Of a stretch of 26,632 nt of DNA, positions 9,510 through 18,366 are shown in pieces. The position numbers were made by a program, and so were the translations under genes. Positions within the stretch are counted from its first letter, which is position 1, and the number at the start of each line of letters is the position of its first letter. The stretch comes from Amoebophrya sp. AT5.2 (taxonomy: Eukaryota > Sar > Dinophyceae > Syndiniales > Amoebophryaceae). The stretch lies in the NCBI GenBank assembly GCA_005223375.1, contig RXOD01004184.1, positions 1 to 26,632 on the forward strand, given 5' to 3'. The notes beneath the pieces are model-generated. The model ran no database searches, was not told where the DNA came from, and saw only the letters and a program-made list of their open reading frames with translations.

Positions 9510-9929
9510 ATGTCTAAGCCTGGAAACAACATCTGCGCAAAGCTGTGGTCTTGCTTGTTCTTGGTGAGTGCAGGCGCTGGATTGTTGTTGTTATTGCATT
9601 GCGATTGCTGCTCCTGGTTTTCTTTGTGTGAGCCCTCGAGACAGAGTACTAGACTACAGAGATCGTGCTGCGTGCACCTGCACGTGCAAGTACTCCTGGA
9701 AAACGAGAATTACGCCGACACCCTGTCCTTTGTCTCATTTGCGGCCGTGCTCTTCAACTTCATGCCACTTATAGATAGAAGTAGGACTTTGAAAGCCGTT
9801 CTGTTCAAAAAAAAATGGACGGCGACGGGCACAACTATCCAACGAGCGCCGACGGCCGCCCGCCTGCATTGTCGGACGCTGTGCTTCCAGTCGAGGATGA
9901 GCAGCCGGCCATCGGAACAAGCGAAGTAG
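9510..9929 (+). CDS. Candidate small two-exon gene with a membrane segment, or 5' end of the next gene
   Basis: Exon 9510-9563 encodes MSKPGNNICAKLWSCLFL and ends at a GTGAGT donor. Exon 2 from 9660 encodes VLLENENYADTLSFVSFA and the hydrophobic AVLFNFMPLIDRS, with coding-like codon use. The frame then passes through nine A residues at 9807-9815. Beyond that it overlaps the long ORF in another frame and ends at 9929, where it no longer looks coding. Two readings are possible: a short membrane protein whose tail overlaps the next gene, or, if the A tract is one base too short or is slipped on, the N-terminal part of the long protein that begins at 9815. The hydrophobic stretch faintly recalls the last helix of site-2 type proteases, but too weakly to name. 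Confidence 0.4.
   Translation: MSKPGNNICAKLWSCLFLVSAGAGLLLLLHCDCCSWFSLCEPSRQSTRLQRSCCVHLHVQVLLENENYADTLSFVSFAAVLFNFMPLIDRSRTLKAVLFKKKWTATGTTIQRAPTAARLHCRTLCFQSRMSSRPSEQAK
9564..9659 (+). other. Candidate intron (phase 0), 96 nt, no stop
   Basis: The donor is TTCTTG|GTGAGTGC and the acceptor AGACTACAG|AGATCG. Phase 0 on both sides and a length divisible by three mean retention would only insert 32 residues. Confidence 0.45.
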
Positions 9930-12900
9930 AGGACTCCTTTCCCGCCGACTCGCTCGAAAACCGCGTTTCCTTCTCGCAACAGGAGCAGGAGGTGGATGAG
10001 ACTTCGCACACCGAGCAGGAGACTCCTCGACGCCGAAAAACGCGCACCCACTCCGCGGAGATGCGCCGCGCGGCTGCAAGCGAGATCACGGGTGGCGTTT
10101 GCTCCATGCTGCTCCGCAACCTAACCACCTTCCTACCAGATGAAGAACAAGACCAAGAGGAAGATGTCGTTCTTGTAGGCGAAGTAGCGGACGAAGTCGA
10201 AGCGGCTACAACGACAGAAGCTGTGCTGCTGGGCGTGTACGGTGACGCTGCGCGATGGGACGGCGAAGATGCGACTGGAGTTGACGCGCAGGAGCCGTCA
10301 GGTGCGCGGCCACAGGAACCAGGACAAGGACAGTACACTTCTAACCACGTCGAGAGCGATGACGAGGAAGTCGCACCCATCGGCGCGAGCGACGCCTTGC
10401 GGCGACTGCACGGAGTGGCTGTTCGCGAAGAGGACGTTGCGGTGGGCAGCGACGCAGTAGAAGTGCCACCTCGTCCAGCAGATCCAGATGCGGAGACTCC
10501 TGCTTTGAACAACACATCAATGCCTCACTTACTTGGCGATCTGGAGGGGGTTGCGCACGCGGTAGCGTGCGATGAGGACTCCGACATTCGCGTTTTCACA
10601 GATGCGGAGCTGCACAACTTGATCGAGCGACAAGTCGTCGCCCCAGCGCTCGTGAATGTCCTCGGCGAGGCCGGCTTGCGAGAAATGGCCGCGGGTGAGT
10701 TAGAGTTTGACTGGGAGTTGGAAGAGCTCGACCCCGCGGACGATCCGTGGGCAGCACCAAATTCAAATGCTGCGTCCACCTCTTCCTCGTCCACCTCCGA
10801 CCAGGCTTACCTCGACGTTTCGTGGAGCAGCGATTCGAAGCTCTTCGGCACGATAACGACGACAATGCGGATGACAGAGGAGCGCTTTTTCCGGTTGCGG
10901 GCTCCACTGCGTCGGCGGGTCAGCAACGTGGTAGTCGTCCCAGCGTCTGCAACCACCGCGGTTGCTGCACAGACGACCTTTAACGCAGGAGCTTCGTTCT
11001 CGAGTGCGTCTTCGTCGGCTGCAGCGCCAGCGACGTGCGCCAGCGAACAAGCTGAAGATAACGACGAAGTCACTGCCGGGAATATCCTGCGTTTCGTTTA
11101 CGAGCAGTGGGGTCGTACGCACGAACCCGACGAGACAGAAAACGGCGTTGGTTGGACGGGGATTCTATCAGCTTCTTGTGCAACTGCAAACATGTACCAG
11201 CCAGCCGCTAAGACACATCAGCTGCCGGCTCGAACAAGTGCAACATGTGCGCCTACGCTCCTCGAGGTCGAAGGCGGTACTGGCGCGTGTATGGAACGCA
11301 ATAAAAAACCGAAGGAAAAACCAGACCGGGCGGCCGACGGAGATGAGAGCGACTGCAATATCGCAGCGGGGGAGCTAATAAATGCAAACGGCAGCATCAG
11401 CAAGCAGCAAGTGCACGAAGATCGTGCTCAGAAGAAGGTCACTGTGATGCTGGAGGTGCTGGATGATGATGGATCGGAAGCTGGTACAGAAGAAGTTGCC
11501 TCTGGCCCTGGGCATGCTGTTGCGTGTGCCGAAAAGACAGCAGACAGGGCGGTTACAGATAGCGAGTATGTTTTGAACTGCATCACGTTTGAAATCGACG
11601 AGCCGATCGAGGAGGGGGAAAAAAGTGAAGCAGAGCGACAAGATGGCAGTGTCCGTTGTTCCCCCCGTGCGATGCAGCGGGACGAGTCACATGCTGGGGA
11701 ACATCACGTCGGGGCGGCACCAGATGATCATGAAGATTCCGATCAGAAACCCAGCTCGACGGCTGTGGCCAACGCCAAGAAGAAAGTGAACGATGGGCTT
11801 CGATTGCCGATTCCTTCAGCCCAAGACGTGCGAAAATCTTCCAAAACGAAACCCGACGCACAAGCCACGAGCAGCAGCAGCAGCAATGAAGGCGCTGCAA
11901 CCGGCGAAGACACGTCAAGTACAAACGCAACCGCTCCGCCCAACAGGAGCCTCTGCTACAGCGTGCGATCCCTCCGCGCTTTTGTGAAAGACCGGTATTT
12001 CAGCCGCTGGAAGGACATGTGCTCCCGTGTCAAAAATTGGGACAGTCCGAGAAGTAATCCCGCTGGCAATCGCAGGAGAACAACGATTGCTGCAAATAAA
12101 ACTAGCCGGGGGAACCGCGGCTCTCGGTCGCCCGGCGGAACCGCTTCTGGCAAGTACGTCGACGCAGTAACACCCGGCGGAGCGTCTACTGCTACGAGCA
12201 AGCCGAGGACACCCACTTCGACCTCCCTGCACAGCACGCCGAGGAATCCGTGGGCGACGTCCTCGACGCGTAATAGCTCCTCGCGGCGCGGCCGCAACAA
12301 CCGAAGCACGCATGGAAACGCGCACTTGCTGCGGCGCAAGCAGTCCTGGGATCACACGACGAGTACGAATTTTAGCGCCCATGGAGTAGTCCCCGGGGGT
12401 GGAGACGCAGCTTCCTCAAACCCTAACCCGGCTGCTCAACACGGAGCTCGTTCGTCCAGCAGGGGGTTCAGCATCAACTTTAACCACAAGGACACCACGA
12501 GCGGAAGCAACATGAAATCGGTGGAGAACAGTTTCTTGCAGCGGCATCACGAGACGCAGCGGGATCCCTTCATGCAGGACGTGCGCGACTTCCACACCGA
12601 AGTCCGCGCCACTATCAAGGAATCGCCGAACAAAACGCGGCGACGGGTGATGCAGATGGCAAGTGCCGCGGGGGCGGCGGTGGGACAGAAGCAGAACGGA
12701 GCACCCAGCAGCTGGGGGGGAATTGCCTTTGTTCCGAAATCGAGTGCTGTGGGGACGGGGCAGGGGGTACAACTCCCTCACTTTTGCTTTGATATCCGAT
12801 CAATTTGTGATGACCTGATATTCAAACTGATGTTTTTGTCAACTGTACAGGAGCAGCAGCGCCAGCAGCGTCCGGCAGCGTCGCAAGGTGATCGGTTGCT

Positions 12901-13015
12901 GTTGGGTGCGGCCTGCGAACGCGCGGAAAGTGGGAGTTTCGACCATTGGAGCGTCGGGGTTGTCTCCATGATTTTGGAGAAAATCTATCAGGCGCGCCTG
13001 GAGCGATTTGCCTAG
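9815..13015 (+). CDS. Large acidic, disordered protein of unknown function (about 1038 aa after splicing)
   Basis: One frame is open from ATG 9815 to TAG 13013-13015 (1066 codons unspliced). Removing a probable 84-nt intron leaves about 1038 residues. The first two thirds are strongly acidic and low in complexity (runs such as DEEQDQEEDVV and SDDEEVAP), with one basic cluster at residues 71-85 (PRRRKTRTHSAEMRR). From about residue 712 a short folded-looking segment appears (LCYSVRSLRAFVKDRYFSRW). A Ser/Arg/Asn-rich basic region follows, then a C-terminal helix ending VVSMILEKIYQARLERFA. No catalytic motif or membrane span is seen. The acidic N-part followed by a basic C-part suggests a scaffold or a chromatin- or RNA-associated protein; that is inference. 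The upstream hydrophobic exons may belong to it (see entry at 9510). Confidence 0.75.
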   Translation: MDGDGHNYPTSADGRPPALSDAVLPVEDEQPAIGTSEVEDSFPADSLENRVSFSQQEQEVDETSHTEQETPRRRKTRTHSAEMRRAAASEITGGVCSMLLRNLTTFLPDEEQDQEEDVVLVGEVADEVEAATTTEAVLLGVYGDAARWDGEDATGVDAQEPSGARPQEPGQGQYTSNHVESDDEEVAPIGASDALRRLHGVAVREEDVAVGSDAVEVPPRPADPDAETPALNNTSMPHLLGDLEGVAHAVACDEDSDIRVFTDAELHNLIERQVVAPALVNVLGEAGLREMAAGELEFDWELEELDPADDPWAAPNSNAASTSSSSTSDQAYLDVSWSSDSKLFGTITTTMRMTEERFFRLRAPLRRRVSNVVVVPASATTAVAAQTTFNAGASFSSASSSAAAPATCASEQAEDNDEVTAGNILRFVYEQWGRTHEPDETENGVGWTGILSASCATANMYQPAAKTHQLPARTSATCAPTLLEVEGGTGACMERNKKPKEKPDRAADGDESDCNIAAGELINANGSISKQQVHEDRAQKKVTVMLEVLDDDGSEAGTEEVASGPGHAVACAEKTADRAVTDSEYVLNCITFEIDEPIEEGEKSEAERQDGSVRCSPRAMQRDESHAGEHHVGAAPDDHEDSDQKPSSTAVANAKKKVNDGLRLPIPSAQDVRKSSKTKPDAQATSSSSSNEGAATGEDTSSTNATAPPNRSLCYSVRSLRAFVKDRYFSRWKDMCSRVKNWDSPRSNPAGNRRRTTIAANKTSRGNRGSRSPGGTASGKYVDAVTPGGASTATSKPRTPTSTSLHSTPRNPWATSSTRNSSSRRGRNNRSTHGNAHLLRRKQSWDHTTSTNFSAHGVVPGGGDAASSNPNPAAQHGARSSSRGFSINFNHKDTTSGSNMKSVENSFLQRHHETQRDPFMQDVRDFHTEVRATIKESPNKTRRRVMQMASAAGAAVGQKQNGAPSSWGGIAFVPKSSAVGTGQGVQLPHFCFDIRSICDDLIFKLMFLSTVQEQQRQQRPAASQGDRLLLGAACERAESGSFDHWSVGVVSMILEKIYQARLERFA
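12767..12850 (+). other. Probable intron, 84 nt, in frame and stop-free
   Basis: The donor is CAGGGG|GTACAACT and the acceptor AACTGTACAG|GAGCAG. It is distinctly AT-richer than the flanking exons. It begins GTACA and ends TGTACAG, so its ends are near-palindromic. Both sides are phase 0. Kept in the mRNA, it would add 28 hydrophobic-biased residues (VQLPHFCFDIRSIC and onward). Confidence 0.7.
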
Positions 13016-14177
13016 CTGCGCGTTTAGCTCCGGTTCCGCGGTTGAAGAACAAGAAGTACTTTCTTTGTACTGCTGCTTGGTGGTAAAAGTGGCGGGGGAA
13101 GGCGAATCCACGCACAGGTGAAATCCAGTACTGAAGACTAACAGGATCTATATGCAGAAAGAGAATGAAACGCAAATGCAGTATTAAAGTAAGTACAAAG
13201 AAAGCTGTAGCAGAACCAGAAGGAGTGTTGATCTTGATTCACTAGTGAAAAAGAGTACTCGCGAGTAATTTGAAGTGTAAGACCATGAGATACAGAAGAT
13301 ACAGTGGTGCAATGAAGATGTACATCGCATTTGAAATTGAATTCAATATAGAGGGCGCTCCCGTCGCCGTCCCGCCAAGAAGGTAGACTTACGTTCTGCT
13401 GATAGCTTCTTCACATCTGGAAATTCTACTACGGTATGATTCGGAATCAATCGAAGGGTGGTCCTCGATAGAAGCGATACTCGCATACGCATGCTTGCAG
13501 TTGCTTGGTGACGAGGACTGAGGAGGGGGACCACGAAGACGCAGCACATCATTATCATAAAACATAAGTAAATCTTAATCCATGCATTTCCATTTGCTGA
13601 GACAGTACGAAAACCCACGAAGAATTGAACACCGAACTGTACAATCATGACTTGGACGTACGACGATAGAGAAAATGAAGCCAAGAGCGCCGGTCCATCG
13701 GGCCCGCCGGCCTGGTCAAGGAAGCGGCAGCGCGAGAAGGCAGACCAGCCTCCTCTCCATTTTGATGTCAACAACACGTCGATAAATCTACTCATGATAC
13801 GAACATCGAAGTGATACGTGACTCTCAATGGCTTTCGATCGAACAAATCGATTTTGAGGGACAGGCCGAGGAGACCGAGAGGAAACAAACGATTGCAGCG
13901 TGACCACGCGGCGAAGCGCCGTCGAAGAGGAAGTTCTTGGAAGTGAGACCTAGTACATGCGCAAGCGCATCCGCATGGGCATGATGATGATCCATTTCCA
14001 GCATACGCGTGCGATGCCCAAATGACACTGTCCCTGTCGGAAGGCTTGTAGTTCGCAACAAGAAGAACTGGAACTCAGCACCACTACTAGCTGGTGCTCA
14101 GCTGCTTGATACTTCACTATCAATCTCGTCTACGCGGCCTACGACATCAGTCACGCCAAGCCCCATCAAGAAGCACG
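13016..14177. other. Intergenic region, AT-richer, with a minus-strand candidate
   Basis: No + strand gene is seen between the stop at 13015 and the ATG at 14178. The stretch contains a long minus-strand ORF described separately. The remainder, 13016-13342 and about 13950-14177, holds nothing I can support. Confidence 0.5.
13343..13888 (-). CDS. Candidate minus-strand ORF with hydrophobic segments
   Basis: An uninterrupted minus-strand frame of 181 codons lies where no + strand gene is present, and it stays open further upstream to about 13980. That is long for chance. It reads FPLGLLGLSLKIDLFDRK, then VTYHFDVRIMSRFIDVLL, then a hydrophobic stretch (IYLCFMIMMCCVFVVPLL). It ends VKKLSAERKSTFLAGR plus a few residues. 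There is no ATG at the 5' edge, so at least one more exon would be needed; a frame at about 14000-13957 (MLEMDHHHAHADALAH, ending at a GTACTAGG donor-like site) might supply it, but I could not match an acceptor. No family is recognised. Confidence 0.35.
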   Translation of the reverse strand: MFPLGLLGLSLKIDLFDRKPLRVTYHFDVRIMSRFIDVLLTSKWRGGWSAFSRCRFLDQAGGPDGPALLASFSLSSYVQVMIVQFGVQFFVGFRTVSANGNAWIKIYLCFMIMMCCVFVVPLLSPRHQATASMRMRVSLLSRTTLRLIPNHTVVEFPDVKKLSAERKSTFLAGRRRERPLY

Positions 14178-16478
14178 ATGGAGTCTCTTGCTCGGCAAGA
14201 TGTCAACCTAGCATCGTGGGTTCTTCCGCGGCGCGACTGGAATCTTTTTCAGGATTCCGACTACGACGACAAGCTGAACAGTTTGATCGAGGAATGTCGC
14301 CATCACATCGAAGCTGCCGGCGCCAAGGCGACGTACGAGACGAAGATGCTCCAGACCGACATCGTCCCTGCGCTTCTGAAAACGCAGCGGATCACGAGGA
14401 GGGACCCCGACATGCTGCTCGTGCTCTACCAAATCCCAGACCGCCACTGGGAGCGGCGGTATGCGGAAGAAGACCAGCCGGGGGACGCAGATGCGCGGGA
14501 GGGAGAACTGGAGCCGCTGCTGTTTTACGTCCATCGTGAAGTGTTCGCGCGGTTGAATCCGAAGATGAAGGCAGAGGTAACTACAGTATGTAAGGCTATC
14601 CGATGTGCTGTAAAGCAGATTGTCATTGATGTCATTTTTAGAGTAAAAACTTATAACTTGTTTGTACGAAAACAGATGAAGCTTTGGGACGAGATGGAGG
14701 CTCTGATCGAGAAGTACGGCTCCGCCTGCGGGAAGATTGTCACACCGCTCTACGGGCCTTCGTTCAACCAGTTGAAAATGTGGGCGGAGACGGGCAAGAA
14801 GACGTCTCCGAGAAAGAATGCGCCCAACGCAAGAGCACTCGTTTTCGAGCACCACGGCGTCGCAGAAAGCGAACAAGAGGACGAGTGCAAAGTGGAAGTT
14901 GATGCTGGTAAGGAAGAAGACGCGGAAGTGATTGATGAGGGGGCGTCGAGCAACGCACTTGCGGCTGCGTCTTCACCTGCAGCAGATGAAGACGCAGGAG
15001 GACGAGACGCCGATGACGCTCCTGCAACGGTGAGTGCAGGCGGGGGAGTGGAAGTAGGAGAACCGGCCGCAGTAGATGGGACTGAGAAAACTGTTACATC
15101 AGACCAAAACACCGAGACGGAGAACTATGCTTCCGAGGGCTTCGAGCAGGACGACGGGGACACCGCAGGAGGGGGAACTGGAACTGCCGCGGAAGGCGCG
15201 GCAACAAGTCCTGACGCCGAATCCGAGCAGGAGGCACCTCCACCACCGCCCGATCTCCAGATTCCGGACCCTACCGCACCACCTGCACCCGGAGATGTTG
15301 ATGAGCCACCTCGCACCGCGTCGAAAAGCGCTGCTGTTGCCAAGACTGAGTCTATCGGCAATATGATGCACAAGGTCGACAAGCTCCGCAGCCTCACCCA
15401 CATGGAAAACCACAAGCAGTCTTGGAGCAGTTTGAAGGACTCTGCGCACGACGTGATTCGGCTCCAGGACGAGCATCTCGAGCAGCTCCACCGGTGCAAA
15501 ATTCGGGGGACCACGAAGCGGCTCGGCGAGCTTTTCTACAAACGGGTGAAGGTGCACATCCAGGAGTCGGGGCGGCCTATCAAGGTGCGGTCGCGGCTGA
15601 CGGCACGGGGCGTACAGCACGCGCTGCACTTCTTGTACAATCCGCGTGAGTCCTGGAACCACATCCCCGCCGCGGAGTTTTCTGCGACGCTGCACTTTTT
15701 TTTCCAGCTGGCGGTGCAGGGGCAGTCGATGATCCACGAGTTGCGAATCGTGCTAAGGGAGCGGCCGCAGATCGGCTGTCTCCATCTGGCGCGGCAGTAC
15801 GGATACGACAAAACGGTCACAGGCACTATCCCCAAGGACCAGATCATGATGCGGAAAAACGCGGAACTGCTGAACCTGGAGGAGGTGGTTCTAGGGGCGA
15901 TCGCGAGGAACTACAGCAGCGAGGACGTGAGACACGTGCGCGGCTACGGTGCGCTGCTGGATGCGGATAAAATCGCGATTGCCGAGCGCAGGATCGCGAA
16001 TCTGGAGGGGTTGGTGCGAGACCCGCACATCCGGTTTCGGACGCACTTCCGAGACATGATGCCGCCCGGCACAGTGGAGGAGCAGCCGCTGCTGCCCCTG
16101 ACAAAAGCGCAGAGAATGGCGCGGAGCAGGGGGTACTGGAAATGGGTGATCTGCGATGGAGGTTTGTGGCGGTGGTGGAAAAAGGAGGAGCAAATGCAAG
16201 ATTTGCTGTCGATGGGTAAAATATTAACTGTGGTGCATCTACTCCAGAATCAGAAACAATCTCAAATCACGAATAACAGGTACAGCCACCACTTTCTTGC
16301 GCGACAGGAAGCGGGAGAAAAGGCTGAAGAAGAAAAGAAGAAGGCCGCGGAGGCAGACGCGATTCAGCAGCGCGCCGCGAACCGCGAACTGTACTTCCGA
16401 CCGAGAAGCCAGAGCAGCCAGTTTGTTTTTCATGATTCCAGAACGAATGCTTTCTCCACTGCAAACACCCGCGCCTAA
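14178..16478 (+). CDS. Unknown protein of about 709 aa with acidic, Pro-rich linker
   Basis: ATG at 14178; stop TAA 16476-16478. Two short stop-free introns (14577-14675 and 16208-16279) are likely, leaving 710 codons. The N-terminal part is well folded in appearance (RQDVNLASWVLPRRDWNLF, later DPDMLLVLYQIPDRHWERR). Codons around 14865-15330 encode an acidic Ala/Gly/Glu linker containing a proline run (EAPPPPPDLQIPDPTAPP). The C-terminal half is helical and basic: RCKIRGTTKRLGELFYKR, ALHFLYNPRESWNHIP, then a Trp-rich segment (RGYWKWVICDGGLWRWW). The last exon is a Glu/Lys/Ala helix. I recognise no family. The two folded halves joined by a linker suggest a two-domain protein. Whether it works with the following nuclease gene is unknown. 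Confidence 0.75.
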   Translation: MESLARQDVNLASWVLPRRDWNLFQDSDYDDKLNSLIEECRHHIEAAGAKATYETKMLQTDIVPALLKTQRITRRDPDMLLVLYQIPDRHWERRYAEEDQPGDADAREGELEPLLFYVHREVFARLNPKMKAEVTTVCKAIRCAVKQIVIDVIFRVKTYNLFVRKQMKLWDEMEALIEKYGSACGKIVTPLYGPSFNQLKMWAETGKKTSPRKNAPNARALVFEHHGVAESEQEDECKVEVDAGKEEDAEVIDEGASSNALAAASSPAADEDAGGRDADDAPATVSAGGGVEVGEPAAVDGTEKTVTSDQNTETENYASEGFEQDDGDTAGGGTGTAAEGAATSPDAESEQEAPPPPPDLQIPDPTAPPAPGDVDEPPRTASKSAAVAKTESIGNMMHKVDKLRSLTHMENHKQSWSSLKDSAHDVIRLQDEHLEQLHRCKIRGTTKRLGELFYKRVKVHIQESGRPIKVRSRLTARGVQHALHFLYNPRESWNHIPAAEFSATLHFFFQLAVQGQSMIHELRIVLRERPQIGCLHLARQYGYDKTVTGTIPKDQIMMRKNAELLNLEEVVLGAIARNYSSEDVRHVRGYGALLDADKIAIAERRIANLEGLVRDPHIRFRTHFRDMMPPGTVEEQPLLPLTKAQRMARSRGYWKWVICDGGLWRWWKKEEQMQDLLSMGKILTVVHLLQNQKQSQITNNRYSHHFLARQEAGEKAEEEKKKAAEADAIQQRAANRELYFRPRSQSSQFVFHDSRTNAFSTANTRA
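14577..14675 (+). other. Probable intron, 99 nt, in frame and stop-free
   Basis: The donor is GCAGAG|GTAACTAC and the acceptor CGAAAACAG|ATGAAG. It is AT-rich. Phase 0 on both sides joins PKMKAE to MKLWDEMEAL. Retention would insert 33 residues without a stop. Confidence 0.7.
16208..16279 (+). other. Possible intron, 72 nt, with unusual GTCGAT donor
   Basis: The segment is AT-rich and ends AATAACAG|GTACAGC. The obvious donor G|GTAAAA at 16216 would shift the frame and lose the strongly coding tail (ARQEAGEKAEEEKKK). The donor at 16208 (TTTGCT|GTCGATGG) keeps frame, joining QDLL to YSHHFLARQ in phase 2. Retention is also possible because no stop occurs. Confidence 0.45.
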
Positions 16479-16842
16479 AGTTAATGCAAACAACCGCGCA
16501 CAATGTCTGCGATGAAGAACAAGCTCCTGCAAGGTGAAACGCATCAGCTGAAGAACCTCGTCTGCGAGAAATTTCGACCACGTGACCAATGACAAGAGTT
16601 GAATCGGAAAGACGAGCGTGATTTGGTGCTGGAGTGGATGCCTACACAGAGCAGCATCAGGATCAGCAACACCAACAGCTACCCACAACGAGGGCGAGCC
16701 GGATGGAAACTGCACATTCCTGAAGTAGAAAGCAGAAAATCTGAATTAGCGCAGCCGGGTCGTGGTAGAGCAACCTTATGGAGGAAACCAAACAGAAACC
16801 AACGTCTTTCGCAATTTGAAGTGCCTGCCTCTTCAACAAGAA
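16479..16842. other. Spacer between unknown gene and nuclease gene
   Basis: A 29-codon ORF starts at ATG 16503 (MSAMKNKLLQGETHQ) and ends at TGA 16592; its coding status is unknown. A longer + strand frame, 16599-17213, overlaps the nuclease start in another frame and looks like a shadow. Nothing else is evident. Confidence 0.4.
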
Positions 16843-18366
16843 ATGGCGTTTGCGGGACCCTTCTCTTGCAGCCGCGCGGCAGCGGGCGCCTCCGTCAGAG
16901 CGATTACGCTTACGACCGCCTCCACAGACTACAGCACCAAGACCAACATCGACGACTACGGTGCGATAGGCGGTGGTCGTCGATGTCGTACCAAGCCGAT
17001 GGAGCAGTGCGGCGGATCCGCGTCATCGTCAGCCACGAATATCAATATGCGCATAAGGGGGCGGTGGTCAGCACGACGGTGGCCTTCTTTTCATCCCCGC
17101 GCGCGCCAAATCATGAGCGTGGTACTGTGCGACTCGCAGCACACGACGCCGAAGTATGGCTATCCAACAACGAGGTATTCCGTGCGCAAGTCGTCCTACA
17201 TTGCCGAATTTGATCCAAGGACGCGCAACCCCATCTACGTGATGGAGTTTCTCACACGGGAAAAGCTGAGAAACATCCAGATCACGCGGTCGCCGCCTCC
17301 ACAGGGCCCTTCAATAGCAGCGCAGAGCGGGAGCAGCTGCAGTGCCGCGAGTCCTTCATCATTATCACCAACGAGCAGCTCACCTCCAGCCGCATTGAGT
17401 GAGCCACCCACGACATCAACTTCATTAGCGCACGTCCGCGACCAGTTCACCGAGGAAACCACAATCCCGGCTCACGTCCGCAACAAATTGTCCCACTTTT
17501 TCCGAAGCGGGTTCGACCGGGGCCACCTAGCAGCGGCACGGAACCACCGAGATGACGCGCTTGGGTTCACGGATACTTTTTCGCTCGTGAACATTTGTCC
17601 GCAGGTGGGGCGAGGGTTCAACCGGGATTACTGGGCGCGGCTAGAAAAATTCGTCGCCGATACTGTTTGCGAGCACGGAGAGGCCGTCGTGATCACAGGA
17701 CCGATGTTCCTGCCGAAGGAAGTCGCGCAAAGAGACGACGGAGAAAACGGAAACGGTCCGTGTGCGCAAGTAGATGAGCAAGAAAAGAAGACAGGCTTTT
17801 TGAATGCCCTGGTATCGTTCTTCCGTAAAAAAGGTTCATCGGAGACGGGCGATCGCTCGAAATTTCCGCGCGGTCCGTCCACGGAGATAACGGTTAGGGC
17901 GCTAGGGACGCTGCCGAGCGTCACGCACGTCCCGACGCACTTCTTCAAGATCGTACTGGTGAACGACAAGCTCCTTGCTTGCTTCTTGCTCCCCAACTGC
18001 GCCATCGATTCGGAAGTGCCGGTGACGTTTTTCCTCCGCTCGTTGCAAGAACTGGAGTCTCTGTCCGGGATCACTTTTTTTCCGGAGATGCGCGCGGAAC
18101 GCAAGGCCGAGTGGGACTCGGTGGAGGAAGCAGCGTTGCGTCGGATCCGGGCGGAGTTGCAGGCGAGATCCACGGAGCAGGCCGCGTCCGCTGGGAAGGT
18201 GCTGGTGGACAAAAAGCAGGGCGGTGGCAAGAAGAAAATCGAGCATCTTTGTGAAGTGGTACGGTGTAAACTGAAGACCTTTCGGTTCGACAGAGACGAG
18301 AAGCAGGGACAAGGACAAGGAACGCCGAAGCGCGACCGCGAACATCGGAAAACTCACGAATTTTAA
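16843..18366 (+). CDS. EndoG-type DNA/RNA non-specific endonuclease
   Basis: This is a 507-aa single-exon product. It cuts DNA and RNA using a metal-bound beta-beta-alpha fold. The family's order is intact: YGYPTTRYSVRKSSY and EFDPRTRNPIYVMEFLT, then the catalytic DRGH (residues 225-228) in FDRGHLAAARNHRDD, Asn250 in FSLVNICPQ, Asn260, and Glu268 in WARLEKF. VITGPMFLP, HVPTHFFKIVL, FLLPN and SLSGITFF follow. Human EndoG is about 300 aa; the extra length here is a Ser/Pro-rich insert before the active site, a charged insert after MFLP, and a basic tail. The first 27 residues lack acidic residues and carry Arg, Ser and Ala, as mitochondrial presequences do, so mitochondrial location is inferred. 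An upstream in-frame GTG at 16762 is not preferred over ATG 16843. Confidence 0.92.
   Translation: MAFAGPFSCSRAAAGASVRAITLTTASTDYSTKTNIDDYGAIGGGRRCRTKPMEQCGGSASSSATNINMRIRGRWSARRWPSFHPRARQIMSVVLCDSQHTTPKYGYPTTRYSVRKSSYIAEFDPRTRNPIYVMEFLTREKLRNIQITRSPPPQGPSIAAQSGSSCSAASPSSLSPTSSSPPAALSEPPTTSTSLAHVRDQFTEETTIPAHVRNKLSHFFRSGFDRGHLAAARNHRDDALGFTDTFSLVNICPQVGRGFNRDYWARLEKFVADTVCEHGEAVVITGPMFLPKEVAQRDDGENGNGPCAQVDEQEKKTGFLNALVSFFRKKGSSETGDRSKFPRGPSTEITVRALGTLPSVTHVPTHFFKIVLVNDKLLACFLLPNCAIDSEVPVTFFLRSLQELESLSGITFFPEMRAERKAEWDSVEEAALRRIRAELQARSTEQAASAGKVLVDKKQGGGKKKIEHLCEVVRCKLKTFRFDRDEKQGQGQGTPKRDREHRKTHEF

Noticed and set aside
16297..16515. Basic frame RKREKRLKKKRRRPRR that would follow from using the GTAAAA donor at 16216.
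   Set aside because: It is the shifted reading of a Glu/Lys/Ala helix; the other frame has better codon bias and continues the long ORF.
16599..17213. 204-codon + strand ORF overlapping the nuclease gene start.
   Set aside because: It lacks any motif and overlaps the N-terminal coding of EndoG in another frame.
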